From Serripes groenlandicus (Eukaryota; Mollusca; Bivalvia; Cardiida; Cardiidae), in the NCBI GenBank assembly GCA_031761405.1, contig JASEVX010000005.1, positions 7,213,724 through 7,277,723 of the forward strand: 64,000 nucleotides of DNA. The letters are read 5' to 3'. The notes under the pieces are model-generated. The model was not told the origin of the DNA and did no database searches. It saw only the letters and a list, made by a program, of their open reading frames with translations. Within the stretch, counting starts at the first letter, position 1; every line of letters starts with the position of its first letter. The position numbers and the translations under genes were made by a program. Below, piece by piece: positions 54,379 to 64,000 of the stretch.

Positions 54379-54635
54379 TTAACCCTTTCAGCGCCGAATT
54401 TTTTAAAGTAGCTTCTTCCATGTTCAAAATCGAACGTCTCCATTTCTCATGTAATAAAAGTTTTGGACTAGTTTGAAAAGTAAAAAGCAAACAATGCTGA
54501 TTTCAGGTGAGACAGCTCGTTACGCAGTCCGCGCAGACTGATCCGGGCCGACACATGCCGTCTCACGAGCTGACTCGCCTGAATCAGTATTGTTTGCAAA
54601 ACCCGCAATATTGCCTTTGGCGCTGAAAGAGTTAA
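54379..54635. mobile_element. Family C MITE with a family B fragment at its apex
   Basis: TTAACCCTTTCAGCGCCG to GGCGCTGAAAGAGTTAA, with TTAA on both edges. The central palindrome GACAGCTCGTTAC/GAGCTG is split by about 42 bp (54524-54565) that match the middle of family B (GCAGTCCGCGCAGACTGATC onward). Confidence 0.9.
54524..54565. mobile_element. Family B internal fragment (about 42 bp)
   Basis: GCAGTCCGCGCAGACTGATC, then CGGGCCGACACATGCCGTCT and CA. It is an exact run of family B interior without either terminus, so it did not arrive by normal transposition. Confidence 0.88.
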
Positions 54636-54734
54636 CATTATATTGCATCATTTAGTGTCAGAGAATTTCAACTTATTGTTTATTTAACTTGTTTCCCTCT
54701 TAGTACGATTCCTATGCCCCAGTAGCACTCAGCT

Positions 54735-54815
54735 TTCTGAACAGTTTGTGGGAATAGGAGAAATTACTCAAGCCGAGCAATTTCCTCTTTTGTCACAATC
54801 ATTTCAAATTTGTTG
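54735..54815. mobile_element. Family A MITE, central fragment
   Basis: TAGGAGAAATTACTCAAGCC, then GAGCAATTTCCTCTTTTGTC. Only the hairpin and part of the right arm remain. Confidence 0.55.
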
Positions 54816-55099
54816 CAAAATATCATGGTTCTTGTTATACGGGTGAATTCATTTGGGACATCTTTAAAGACATTCAATCATGGAATTGGTCAATTCAAGA
54901 AGTTTATAATGTTGCTTTGAAAAGTAAATAGATTCGACTGTCCTGTAATAAATAAAACGGTTACCATATTATTCTCAGTGTAATTATATCGTTTGACCCG
55001 AGTCTTTTGGATGACACGTCAACTAAATGCTTTCAGACTTATAATGTACTTTCCGTACTACAAACGATCGTATAATTCTACCTAACACTGTTCTATTGT

Positions 55100-55345
55100 G
55101 AGAAAGTCCCGTATGAACGGAGGTGACACGGCCGAGGACTAGATAAGAGGGAGTGAACAGGTCTTTTCCCCACAATGTTTCTCTTATTACTCAACCAAAT
55201 TCTATGTTGTGGGTATTCAAACGAATCGTCTCATTGAGACGACTCTTTTGAGTACCCACAGCATAGGGTTTAAATGTCAAATAAGGATTTTAGAACATGA
55301 AAAATGCTCCTTATCTAGAGCTCTGGTGGTCTGTGAAAATCAGCC
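55100..55345. mobile_element. Family D palindromic MITE, best copy
   Basis: The arms TGTTGTGGGTATTCAAACG and TTTTGAGTACCCACAGCATA are inverted around CGTCTCATTGAGACG. Outer arms GACTAGATAAGAGGGAG and CTCCTTATCTAGAGCTC also oppose each other. Earlier copies are at about 150-300 and 10391-10590. No clear target duplication is seen. Confidence 0.7.
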
Positions 55346-55602
55346 TAAGCATACATTTCACACGAGCGTAAACAGACTCGCCTATACATGTATATATCCA
55401 TTCTAAGGATCCAGGTGGATACCGCTTTCATGCAGTATCATTAAAGAGTATATAGTTAACTGGCGAACAGTTCAGACTGCACTGGCTGATCTATATCTAC
55501 ATCGGTCGCTTATGCCTTCTGATCGGTTTTCACAAAGTTCCGTCCATATTTTAATTCAATAATTGAAATCGCTAACAACGTAAGTAATTATCTCAAAGCC
55601 AC

Positions 55603-57863
55603 CACATACTTTAAAACTGTAATCAAAGTATCACAGATATCATTCTGTAAGCATACTATAAAACAACTTTAATCAAAGTATAACAGATATCAATCTGTAA
55701 GCATACTATAAAACTTTTACCAAAGTATCACATATATCAATATGTAAGCATACTATAAAACTTTAACCAAGGTATCACATATATCAGTCAGTAAGCATAC
55801 TTTAAAACTTTAACTAAAGTATCACAGATATCAATATGTAAGCATATTATAACACTTTAACCAAGGTATCACATATATCAGTCAGTAAGCATACTTTAAA
55901 ACTTTAACTAAAGTATCACAGATATCAATCTGTAAGCATACTATAAAACTTTTACCAAAGTATCACAGATATCAATATGTAAGCATACTATAAAACTTTA
56001 ACTTAAGTATCACAGATATCAATATGTAAGCATATTATAACACTTTAACGAAGGTATCACATATATCAGTCAGTAAGCATACTTTAAATTTTTAACTAAA
56101 GTATCACAGATATCAATCTGTAAGCATACTATAAAACTTTTACCAAAGTATCACAGATATCAAAATGTAAGCATACTATAACAATTTAACTAAAGTATCA
56201 CAGATATCAATATGTAAGCATATCATAACACTTTAACCAAGGTATCACATATATCAGTCAGTAAGCATACTTTAAATGTTTAACTAAAGTATGACAGATA
56301 TCAATCTGTAAGCATACTATAAAACTTTTACCAAAGTATCACAGATATCAATATGTAAGCATACTTTAAAACTTTAACTAAAGTATCACATATATCAATA
56401 TGTAAGCATACTATAAAACTTTAACTAAAGTATCACAGATATCAATATGTAAGCATATTATAACACTTTAACGAAGGTATCACATATATCAGTCAGTAAG
56501 CATACTTTAAATTTTTAACTAAAGTATCACAGATATCAATCTGTAAGCATACTATAAAACTTTTACCAAAGTATCGCAGATATCAAAATGTAAGCATACT
56601 ATAACAATTTAACTAAAGTATCACAGATATCAATATGTAAGCATATCATAACACTTTAACCAAGGTATCACATATATCAGTCAGTAAGCATACTTTAAAT
56701 GTTTAACTAAAGTATGACATATATCAATCTGTAAGCATACTATAAAACTTTTACCAAAGTATCACAGATATCAATATGTAAGCATACTTTAAAACTTTAA
56801 CTAAAGTATCACATATATCAATATGTAAGCATACTATAAAACTTTAACTAAAGTATCACAGATATCAATCTGTAAGCATATTATAACAATTTAACCAAAG
56901 TATCACATATATCAATATGTAAGCATACTATAAAACTTTTACCAAAGTATCACAGATATCAATATGTAAGCATACTATAAAACTTTTACCAAAGTATCAC
57001 AGATATCAATATGTAAGCATACTATAAAACTTTAACTTAAGTATCACAGATATCAATATGTAAGCATAGTATAACACTTAAACCAAGGTATCACATATAT
57101 CAGTCAGTAAGCATACTTTAAAAACTTTAACTAAAGAATCACAGATATCAATCTGTAAGCATATTATAACACTTTAACCAAGGTATCACATATATCAGTC
57201 AGTAAGCATACTTTAAAAACTTTAACTAAAGTATCACAGATATCAATATGTAAGCATATTATAACACTTTAACGAAGGTATCACATATATCAGTCAGTAA
57301 GCATACTTTAAATTTTTAACTAAAGTATCACAGATATCAATCTATAAGCATACTATAAAACTTTAACTAAAGTATCACAGATATAAATATGTAAGCATAT
57401 GATAACACTTTAACCAATGAATCACATATATAAGTCAGTAAGCATACTTTAAAACTTTAACTAAAGTATCACAGATATCAATATGTAAGCATACTATAAA
57501 ACTTTTACAAAGTAACACAGATATCAATATGTAAGCATACTATAAAACCTTTACCAAAGTATCACAGATATCAATCTGTAAGCATACTATAAAACTTTTA
57601 CCAAAGTATCACATATATCAATCATAGTTTAAAACTGTTATCAAAGTATCACAGATATCAGTCAGTAATCATACTTTAAAACTTTAACCAAAGTATTAAC
57701 TATATAAATATGTAAGCATACCATAAAACTTTAACCAAAGTATCACAGATATCAATCTGTAAGCATACTATAAAACTTTAACCAAAGTATCACATAATAT
57801 CAATCTGTAAGCATACTATACTACTTTAACCAAATTATTACATATATCAATATGTAATCATCC
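55603..57863. repeat. 47 bp satellite array, about 48 copies
   Basis: The unit is ACTTTAACTAAAGTATCACA, GATATCAATATGTAAGCATA and CTATAAA. Many units hold the inverted repeat ACAGATATCAATCTGT; others have ATATATCAGTCAGT. Markers (CACTTTAACGAAGG at 56041/56464, CAAAATGTAAGC at 56161/56584) repeat exactly 423 bp = 9 units apart. The array is AT-rich with stops in all frames. Confidence 0.97.
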
Positions 57864-59629
57864 ATTATTACTATAAGACTTAAATCAAAGTTTAACATCT
57901 AGAAAGTTTTACATCTATACTGCGCCAAGACAAAGTTGCTGTTTATAAACATTGACCGGCTTTCTCAAATCACTAGATAAGGTAAACCATGCTAATTTGT
58001 AACAAGACGAATTTTGATGCTAAGCATCAAAGACGCCGCGCATGATTTTAAAGCATGACTTAAAGGGAAGCAGATGCAGTTCAATACATTTAAATAACCT
58101 GTGCAAACGGACAGGATGTAAATATTTTGAACAAGAAGGCCAAATGTACCTTTATCTTAAACAAGAAGGCCAAGATGTTCCTTTATTGCTCACCTGGATA
58201 CCATAGTCTATAAGAGCAAACAAGGTCAATTTGACGTAGGGATTATACACTTTATATGCTACGATCTATGTGATATTCAGAATGTAAAGTTTAGTCGTGA
58301 AATGACGAGCTAAGTCTTCAAACCATTTGGTTTACCGTTTGCTTAACATTGACTGCAACAATAAAATGTCATACAAGCTGAAGTTTCTTAATTTTAAATC
58401 TGCTCTAACTAGATCAATTAGATAAACAAAAAAACATAGATACTGAAATATTAACAGATATTAACTTAAGTGTGAATGCCTCTAGTTATAAGTTAAATGT
58501 AACACAAGCTTTTGGAGGAGAGAGGGAAGTCTATTCTCCTTCCAGTTGAGCAGAAGAATGATAACAAAAAACGAGAGTATATAAACAAAATATACAAATA
58601 ATTCTAACAAGTTTAAAGATATTTGATATCAAAATTAAGCATTTATGAAATTAAACGAAAAAGTTCTCATGTATAGTCAACATATAGCAAGAATACAATA
58701 GTCTGAATAAACAACTGTAGGGGGAGGAACGTTTTAAGTTTAGTAATACAACAGAAATAAATAGGAAAAACCATCACCTGATTTTTTACTTCTGAGCTTT
58801 GATGAATCGAGTCGTCAGAGCAGTAAACCAAACAATTAAAAGAGCGTAGCCTAGTGAACTCCGTAAACCAACTCATAAAAAAGGCTTAGCCTAGTTAGTT
58901 GGGGAACAGTTATTAAAAACAATTTAAATGTGTAAAGTTTTGTAACTACGGTAAAAGATGTACATATTTTGTATCTTGGTGTTTCTTAAATCAGTTAATA
59001 CAATTTATTCAATCATAAAGGCTGTTTTTTCAAACATATTACAGAGTTTTTCTTTACAATAATATTTGTTGGTTGCTCCCTTTTCGATTACGTCACCCCA
59101 TGGTACAAAATTAAAACCTATCCCATACTGACGCCGCGCTCCCACGCGGCGTCAATAATGTGCCCGTATGTACGATTATTTCCAAGTTTGGACGGGAATA
59201 ATTTACCACGGGTTATCGATAGAGAAGAATTGACACGAGTTCGATCTAAGGGTAACTGACGGTGTTACACTACCTTTTTATTGCCAAGATCTTCGATACA
59301 TAGTCACACAGATTCGGGTTTTTTCCTGGTAAATGCCATGAATACTTTCGTGATATCATTGACCTTATTCCAATCTAGGGTATCGTTATCTAGAAACAAG
59401 ATGGAATTACATCCGTATTTAATTCATCCGTTGATGTAACATGCACAGACAATATGTCAGAATTCCCGTGATTTCTGAAACGAAATAAACAGTACTTCAC
59501 GCAATCAAGTCCCAACGTATCATTTACATGTGTAGACAATGATCTGCCCGTGCACCGATGTAATCTGATCGAAATGTTCACGGAATATCAGATGCTTCAT
59601 GAATAACTATATGTCTAATTGTAGAACAG
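57864..59629. other. No gene recognised
   Basis: About 1.8 kb. A GAACAAGAAGGCCAAATGT / AACAAGAAGGCCAAGATGT pair lies at about 58130-58180, and CTGACGCCGCGCTCCC/ACGCGGCGTCA forms a GC-rich hairpin near 59128-59153. No exon is recognised. Confidence 0.5.
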
Positions 59630-59730
59630 TGCTTAGCCAGATCAAGCTGTAGTGGTGAACAGGTTGATCCAGATCTACACTTGCTGCATATGCACTATGG
59701 TTGGTTTTCGTAGAACACGGCTTGAACGTA
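59630..59730. mobile_element. Family B element, decayed fragment
   Basis: AGCCAGATCAAGCTG, GGTTGATCCAGATCTACACT, then ATGGTTGGTTTTCGTAGAAC and ACGGCTT follow the order of the right half of family B. Confidence 0.5.
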
Positions 59731-59864
59731 CTTAGAAATCAACAAAACTGGCCTATGTGGCAGTACTTAAAATGTGATATGTACGGAACTAGATTGGATT
59801 TTGTGTGTTTTACGTCGATTCTATTACTTGTTTGAGTTATAAGACCGCGTTTAATGAGTAAATT

Positions 59865-60986
59865 ACCAGTCATACTGGTTCATTTATCCTGGTACCATTG
59901 AGTCAGTCATACTGGTCCATTTATCCTGGTACCATAAAGTCAGTCACACTGGTTCATTTATCCTGGTACCATAAATTCAGTCACACTGGTTCATTTATCT
60001 TGGTACCCTAGAGTCAGTCATACTGGTCTATTTATCCTGGTACCCTAGAGTCAGTCATACTGGTTCATTTATCCTGGTACCCTAGAGTCAGTCATACTGG
60101 TTCATTTATCCTGGTACCCTAGAGTCAGTCATACTGGTTCATTTATCCTGGTACCATAGAGTCAGTCATACTGGTTCATTTATCCTGGTACCCTAGAGTC
60201 AGTCACACTGGTTCATTTATCCTGGTACCATAGAGTCAGTCATACTGGTTCATTTATCCTGGTACCATAAAGTCAGTCACACTGGTTCATTTATCCTGGT
60301 ACCCTAGAGTCAGTCATACTGGTTCATTTATCCTGGTACCCTAGAGTCAGTCATACTGGTTCATTTATCCTGGTACCATAGAGTCAGTCATACTGGTCCA
60401 TTTGTACTGGTACTGTGGAAGACAGTGGTGCAGAGGTAGAGCGTCGGCCTCTCACATCAAAGGTCCCTGGTTCGAGTCCCGTGATGAGCGGGTCCTGACT
60501 TTGGGATTTTTCCACACAATCGGCGCGAGTACTGGTTAATTATCCAGGAAGCAGACATCGAGCGTGATTAATATAAGCTTAAAGCTTGTTTCGCAATCGA
60601 TTTAAAATAAATAAGTTTAAACTACTGGTACCATAGAGTCAGTCATACTGGTTCATTTATCCTGGTAACATAGAGTCAGTCATACTGGTTCATTTATCCT
60701 GGTACCATAGAGTCAGTCATACTGGTCCATTTGTACTGGTACAATTGAGTCAGTCACACTGGTTCATTTATCCTGGTACCCTAGAGTCAGTCATACTGGT
60801 CCATTTGTACTGGTACCATAGAGTCAGTCATACTGGTTCATTTATCCTGGTACCATAGAGTCAGTCATACTGGTCGATTTATCCTGTTACCATTGAGTCA
60901 GTCACACTGGTCCATTTGTACTGGTACCATAGAGTCAGTCATACTGGTTCATTTATCCTGGTACCCTAGAGTCAGTCATACTGGTA
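59865..60986. repeat. 37 bp tandem array (first), about 24 copies, split by a SINE
   Basis: The unit is GGTACCATAGAGTCAGTCAT plus ACTGGTTCATTTATCCT. Main variants are TACCCTAGAG for TACCATAGAG, CACACTGG for CATACTGG, and TTTGTACTGG for TTTATCCTGG. The last variant occurs only in the right part, near and after the SINE. Confidence 0.96.
60414..60623 (+). mobile_element. SINE-3 (tRNA-derived), intact, inserted in the 37 bp array
   Basis: Head GACAGTGGTGCAGAGGTAGA (A box) and CCTGGTTCGAGTCCCG (B box). Body CGGCGCGAGTACTGGTTAAT and CAGGAAGCAGACATCGAGCG. Tail TATAAGCTTAAAGCTTG with AAAATAAATAAGTTT. ACTGGTAC precedes (60406-60413) and follows (60624-60631) the element, an 8 bp target duplication. 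This copy gives the single-unit reference for the expansion at 39307. Confidence 0.9.
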
Positions 60987-61019
60987 CTATTACTGATTTT
61001 ATAAAAAAAAAAATAGAAA

Positions 61020-61086
61020 TTTGCTATGACCCAGCTGTGAATCGAACCCGCTACCTCCCGCACCCGAGGTAGACGCTCTAAAACTG
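61020..61086 (-). mobile_element. SINE-2 head fragment, minus strand
   Basis: On the minus strand: TTTTAGAGCGTCTACCTCGG, GCGGGAGGTAGCGGGTTCGA and CAGCTGGGTCA. It is tRNA-like with a B box. The body is missing. Confidence 0.6.
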
Positions 61087-61328
61087 AAATCAGATTAGAG
61101 GTCTCTCATGTATTCTACAAGTTGAGCGCATTAGTTGCGCCATTCGTTGACGTCACGAACTTTTGCTAGTAAACAAATATCTGAAATGACATCGAATGTC
61201 AGATTCGTCTTATCACATGACGAAACACCAAAAGGAAAATCGGTATAATAGATCGGATACAAGCATTGTCATATGATAAATCGTTATATGTTGTGGACTG
61301 GTACTTATATTCTGACATTTAGTCTCAT
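61087..61328. other. No gene or repeat recognised
   Basis: Short spacer. Nothing is recognised. Confidence 0.4.
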
Positions 61329-61612
61329 ATTATGTAAAACATATTTATATCATGTAGATACATATTTATATTATGTAAAACATATTTATATCATGTAGAT
61401 ACATATTTATATTATGTAGATTCATCTTTATATTATGTAGATACATATTTATACTATGTAGATACATCTTTATATTTATATTATGTAGATACATCTTTAT
61501 ATTTATATTATGTAGATACATCTTTATATTATGTCGATACATCTTTATATTATGTAGATACATCTTTATATTTAGATACATCTTTATATTATGTAGATAC
61601 GTATTCATAGCA
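61329..61612. repeat. 21 bp tandem array, about 13 copies
   Basis: The unit is TATGTAGATACATCTTTATA plus T. Several units are shortened (TATATTTATATTATG, TTTAGATACATC). The unit aligns with both halves of the neighbouring 42 bp unit. Confidence 0.9.
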
Positions 61613-61650
61613 TGTACATAATTTAGTACGTAAAATGCATCCTTCATTAC

Positions 61651-62015
61651 ATTATGTCCATACTTTATAATATTGTGTACACACTTTATCAAATTATGTC
61701 TATACTTAATTATATTGTGTACACACTTTATTATATTATGTCCATATTTAATTATATTGTGTACACACTTTATTATATTATGTCCATACTTAATTATATT
61801 ATGTACACACTGTATTATATTATGTCCATACTTAATTATATTGTGTACACACTTTATTATATTATGTCCATACTTAATTATATTGTGTACACACATTATT
61901 ATATTATGTCCATATTTAGTTATATTGTGTACACACTTTATTATATTATGTCCATACTTAATTATATTGTGTACACACTTTATTATATTATGTCCATATT
62001 TTATCATGTTGTGTA
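61651..62015. repeat. 42 bp tandem array, about 8.5 copies
   Basis: The unit is ATGTCCATACTTAATTATAT plus TGTGTACACACTTTATTATA and TT. It is two related 21-mers (ATGTCCATACTTAATTATAT and GTGTACACACTTTATTATAT). Divisible by 3, so repeat frames stay open on both strands; no gene is called. Confidence 0.93.
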
Positions 62016-62096
62016 GTTGATTATTTGATGATATGATTTGCTTCTACTTCTACATTTGGTTTACGCTCAGATTCACAGAGTTCCTTTAAAACATAT

Positions 62097-62342
62097 GAGC
62101 CGTCCCGCGAGAAAGCCAACATTATGGCCACTGCTCAATGTATCGATCCAGATCAGCCTGCGCAGTCCGTGTAGACTGATACTTACCGGGACATTCCGTC
62201 TCAGGAGGATATAGGTATAGAGTAATGATTTATGGAACAGAAAATCCACAGGAGGCGAACAGTGTCTGTCCGGGTTAGCCTGCGCGGCATGCTTAGGCTG
62301 ATTCGGGTCGATACTTTATGCAGAATCCACAATGTTGGTTTT
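62097..62342. mobile_element. Family B element, right end truncated
   Basis: GAGCCGTCCCGCGAGAAAGC on the left. The right half stops at ATGTTGGTTTTC without the CGCGGGACGGCTCA end. A SINE-3 copy begins about 28 bp later. Confidence 0.88.
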
Positions 62343-62369
62343 CAATTATAGTTTAGTTCAAACCTATAT

Positions 62370-62575
62370 ATTCTACATCGATTGGGAGACAAGCGTATAG
62401 CTTACATCATTCAAGCTCGACGATGTCATCTTTCTGGAGATCTCGCTAGTAATCGCGCCGTTTGTGTTGATACGCACAAAAAAAGAGCCCGGCCATCACA
62501 AGTTTCCAACCCATGACCTTTTGTACGACAGGCCGACGCTCTACCACTGAACCACTGTCTTGCACAGCAATTGAT
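62370..62575 (-). mobile_element. SINE-3 (tRNA-derived), minus strand
   Basis: On the minus strand: GACAGTGGTTCAGTGGTAGA, AGGTCATGGGTTGGAAAC in place of the B box, GGCCGGGCTCTTTTTTTG, CGGCGCGATTACTAGCGAG, CAGAAAGATGACATCGTCG and TGTAAGCTATACGCTTG. The order matches 60414-60623. The B box is weak (GGTTGGAAA), so this copy is probably old. Confidence 0.78.
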
Positions 62576-62635
62576 GTCAATTAAATCAATGTACGAGTTT
62601 AACATACGAGTAAAAGACGAGCAGAAGTGTGAAGC

Positions 62636-62735
62636 TCTTCCCACATACAACAATGTTAAGAACTCTCTAGAAATGAAAGAACAATTATTGAATAAAGTTG
62701 AAAACATTGTGGCATGAGGAAAACAATGCTCTGTA
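62636..62735. mobile_element. Family A MITE, fragment
   Basis: TTCCCACATACAACAATG, ATTATTGAATAAAGTTG, GAAAACATTGTGGC. The hairpin and right half are missing. Confidence 0.6.
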
Positions 62736-62930
62736 TGTAAAAAAGGGTTAGATGATAGTCACTTTGTGTAGTAATACCGGAATCAATTCCGAAAGTTAAA
62801 CGTGTTATTAATTACAGTAGCAGCACTGACTTTCTGGCACCTCTCTCTCTCTATGTATATTATCACCATAGGTATTGTTGTATTTTCATATGTCGTTTAG
62901 CCCAAATTACACGTACGATTACGCACACAT

Positions 62931-63180
62931 GTGCCGTTCCACGAGAAAAACCAACATGATGGACTCTGCGTTATGTATCGATCCAGATCAGCCTGCCTAG
63001 TCAGCGCCGGCTAATCCGGGCCGACACATTCCGTCTCAGGGGGATAGGGGTATAGAGTAATGATTCCTGAAACAGGAAATCTACAGGAGGCGAAAAGTGT
63101 CTGTCCGGGTTAGCCTGCGCGGCATGCTAAGGCTGATCAGGGTCGATACACAATGATGGTTTTCTCGTGGAAAGACCCAC
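62931..63180. mobile_element. Family B element, diverged termini
   Basis: GTGCCGTTCCACGAGAAAAA to TTTTCTCGTGGAAAGACCCAC. Interior CCGTCTCAGGGGGATAGGGG and GTTAGCCTGCGCGGCATGC. The TTTACGCAGAGTCC part is deleted near the right end. Confidence 0.85.
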
Positions 63181-63217
63181 ATGTGTTTCTTGTGTTCCTC
63201 GTTATACAACATTTGGG

Positions 63218-64000
63218 CTGCGGCAGGGAAATACACTCTGTTCATATCTGCATTAAGCGGCAGGGAAATACACTCTGTTCATATCTGTATTAAGCGGCAG
63301 GGAAATACACTCTGTTCATATCTGTATTATGCGGCAGGGAAATACACTCTGTTCATATATGTTTTATGCGGCAGGGAAATACACTCTATTCATATCTGTA
63401 TTATTCGGCAGGGAAATACACTCTATTCATATCTGTATTATGCGGCAGGGAAATACACTCTGTTCATATCTGTATTATACGGCAAGGAAATACACTCTGT
63501 TCATATATGTATTATGCGGCAGGGAAATACACTCTGTTCATATCTGTATTATGCGGCAGGGAAATACACTCTATTCATATCTGTATTATGCGGCAGGGAA
63601 ATACACTCTGTTCATATATGTATTATGCGGCAGGGAAATACACTCTGTTCATATCTGTATTATGCAGCAGGGAAATACACTCTGTTCATATATGTATTAT
63701 GCGGCAGGGAAATACACTCTATTCATATCTGTATTATGCGGCAGGGAAATACACTCTGTTCATATCTGTATTATGCAACAGGGAAATACACTCTGTTCAT
63801 ATCTGTATTATGCGGCAGGGAAATACACTCTGTTCATATCTGTATTATTCGGCAGGGAAATACACTCTGTTCATATCTGTATTATGCGGCAGGGAAATAC
63901 ACTCTGTTCATATCTGTATTATGCGGCAGTGAAATACACTCTGTTCATATATGTATTATGCGGCAGGGAAATACACTCTGTTCATATCTGTATTATGCGG
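63218..64000. repeat. 37 bp tandem array (second), at least 21 copies, runs off the window
   Basis: The unit is GCGGCAGGGAAATACACTCT plus GTTCATATCTGTATTAT. Copies are nearly identical (ATATATG for ATATCTG, CTATTC for CTGTTC). The plus strand has no stop in any phase, so a long frame stays open with a 37-residue period; not called as a gene. The array continues past the last base. Confidence 0.95.

Noticed and set aside
33529..57863. CRISPR array
   Set aside because: The repeats are head-to-tail units without unique spacers, in an intron-containing eukaryotic context.
61366..62016. 213-codon minus-strand frame and two plus-strand frames
   Set aside because: These follow from 21/42 bp AT-rich repeats whose length is a multiple of three.
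63366..63932. 188-codon open frame of 37-residue repeats
   Set aside because: A by-product of the 37 bp array, open in every plus-strand phase, running to the window edge.

Overview
The window reads as intergenic and intronic DNA of a bivalve mollusc. It is AT-rich, intron-containing and very sparsely coding. It carries tRNA-derived SINEs, short palindromic DNA elements in many copies, AGCTCACC...GGTGAGC elements with internal core repeats of a kind common in bivalve genomes, and long tandem arrays. The species cannot be fixed from the sequence alone.

Two protein-coding loci are supported, both on the + strand and both partial. (1) The last two coding exons of a LIN28 homologue lie at 9478-9650 (end of the cold-shock domain) and 11520-11751 (two zinc knuckles and a Gly/Ser-rich tail). 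Splice sites and reading phase agree. Earlier exons are not seen and presumably lie upstream of the window. An 8-base let-7 seed match (CTACCTCA, 11790-11797) lies 38 nt after the stop codon, as expected for the LIN28/let-7 feedback loop. (2) A first coding exon of a Ras-like small GTPase lies at 42098-42242 (P-loop GDVGVGKS, then a splice donor). Its later exons are not recognisable in the remaining 22 kb.

The rest is repeats. Family A is a roughly 230 bp palindromic MITE bounded by TTAACCCTTTCCC with a central hairpin, in about 25 copies and fragments. Family C is a roughly 215 bp palindromic MITE bounded by TTAACTCTTTCAGCG, in 3 copies. A and C share TTAA-C(C/T)CTTTC ends, which fits piggyBac-type mobilisation. 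Family B is a roughly 250 bp element starting TGAGCCGTCCCGCGAG with long inverted repeats, in about 12 copies. Family D is a palindrome carrying GAGTACCCACA, in 3 copies. There is one TA-flanked Tigger-like element, three SINE families, and two AGCTCACC elements, one with about ten 145 bp core repeats.

Tandem arrays in order: 43 bp (3696-4127), 76 bp (6238-8058), 22 bp (25206-25366), 86 bp (26133-26997), 39 bp (30926-31230), 66 bp (33529-37984), 57/61 bp (39350-39885), 71 bp (42706-42896), 29 bp (48283-51627), 18 bp (52515-53506), 47 bp (55603-57863), 37 bp (59865-60986), 21 and 42 bp (61329-62015), and another 37 bp array (63218 to the window end). The four largest show higher-order periods at or near multiples of the unit. 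The main theme is that several arrays grew from inside a transposable element: a MITE-internal 124 bp triplication, an 18 bp satellite inside a MITE end, and two SINE-internal arrays. The long open frames in the window are by-products of tandem repeats without stop codons and are not listed as genes.
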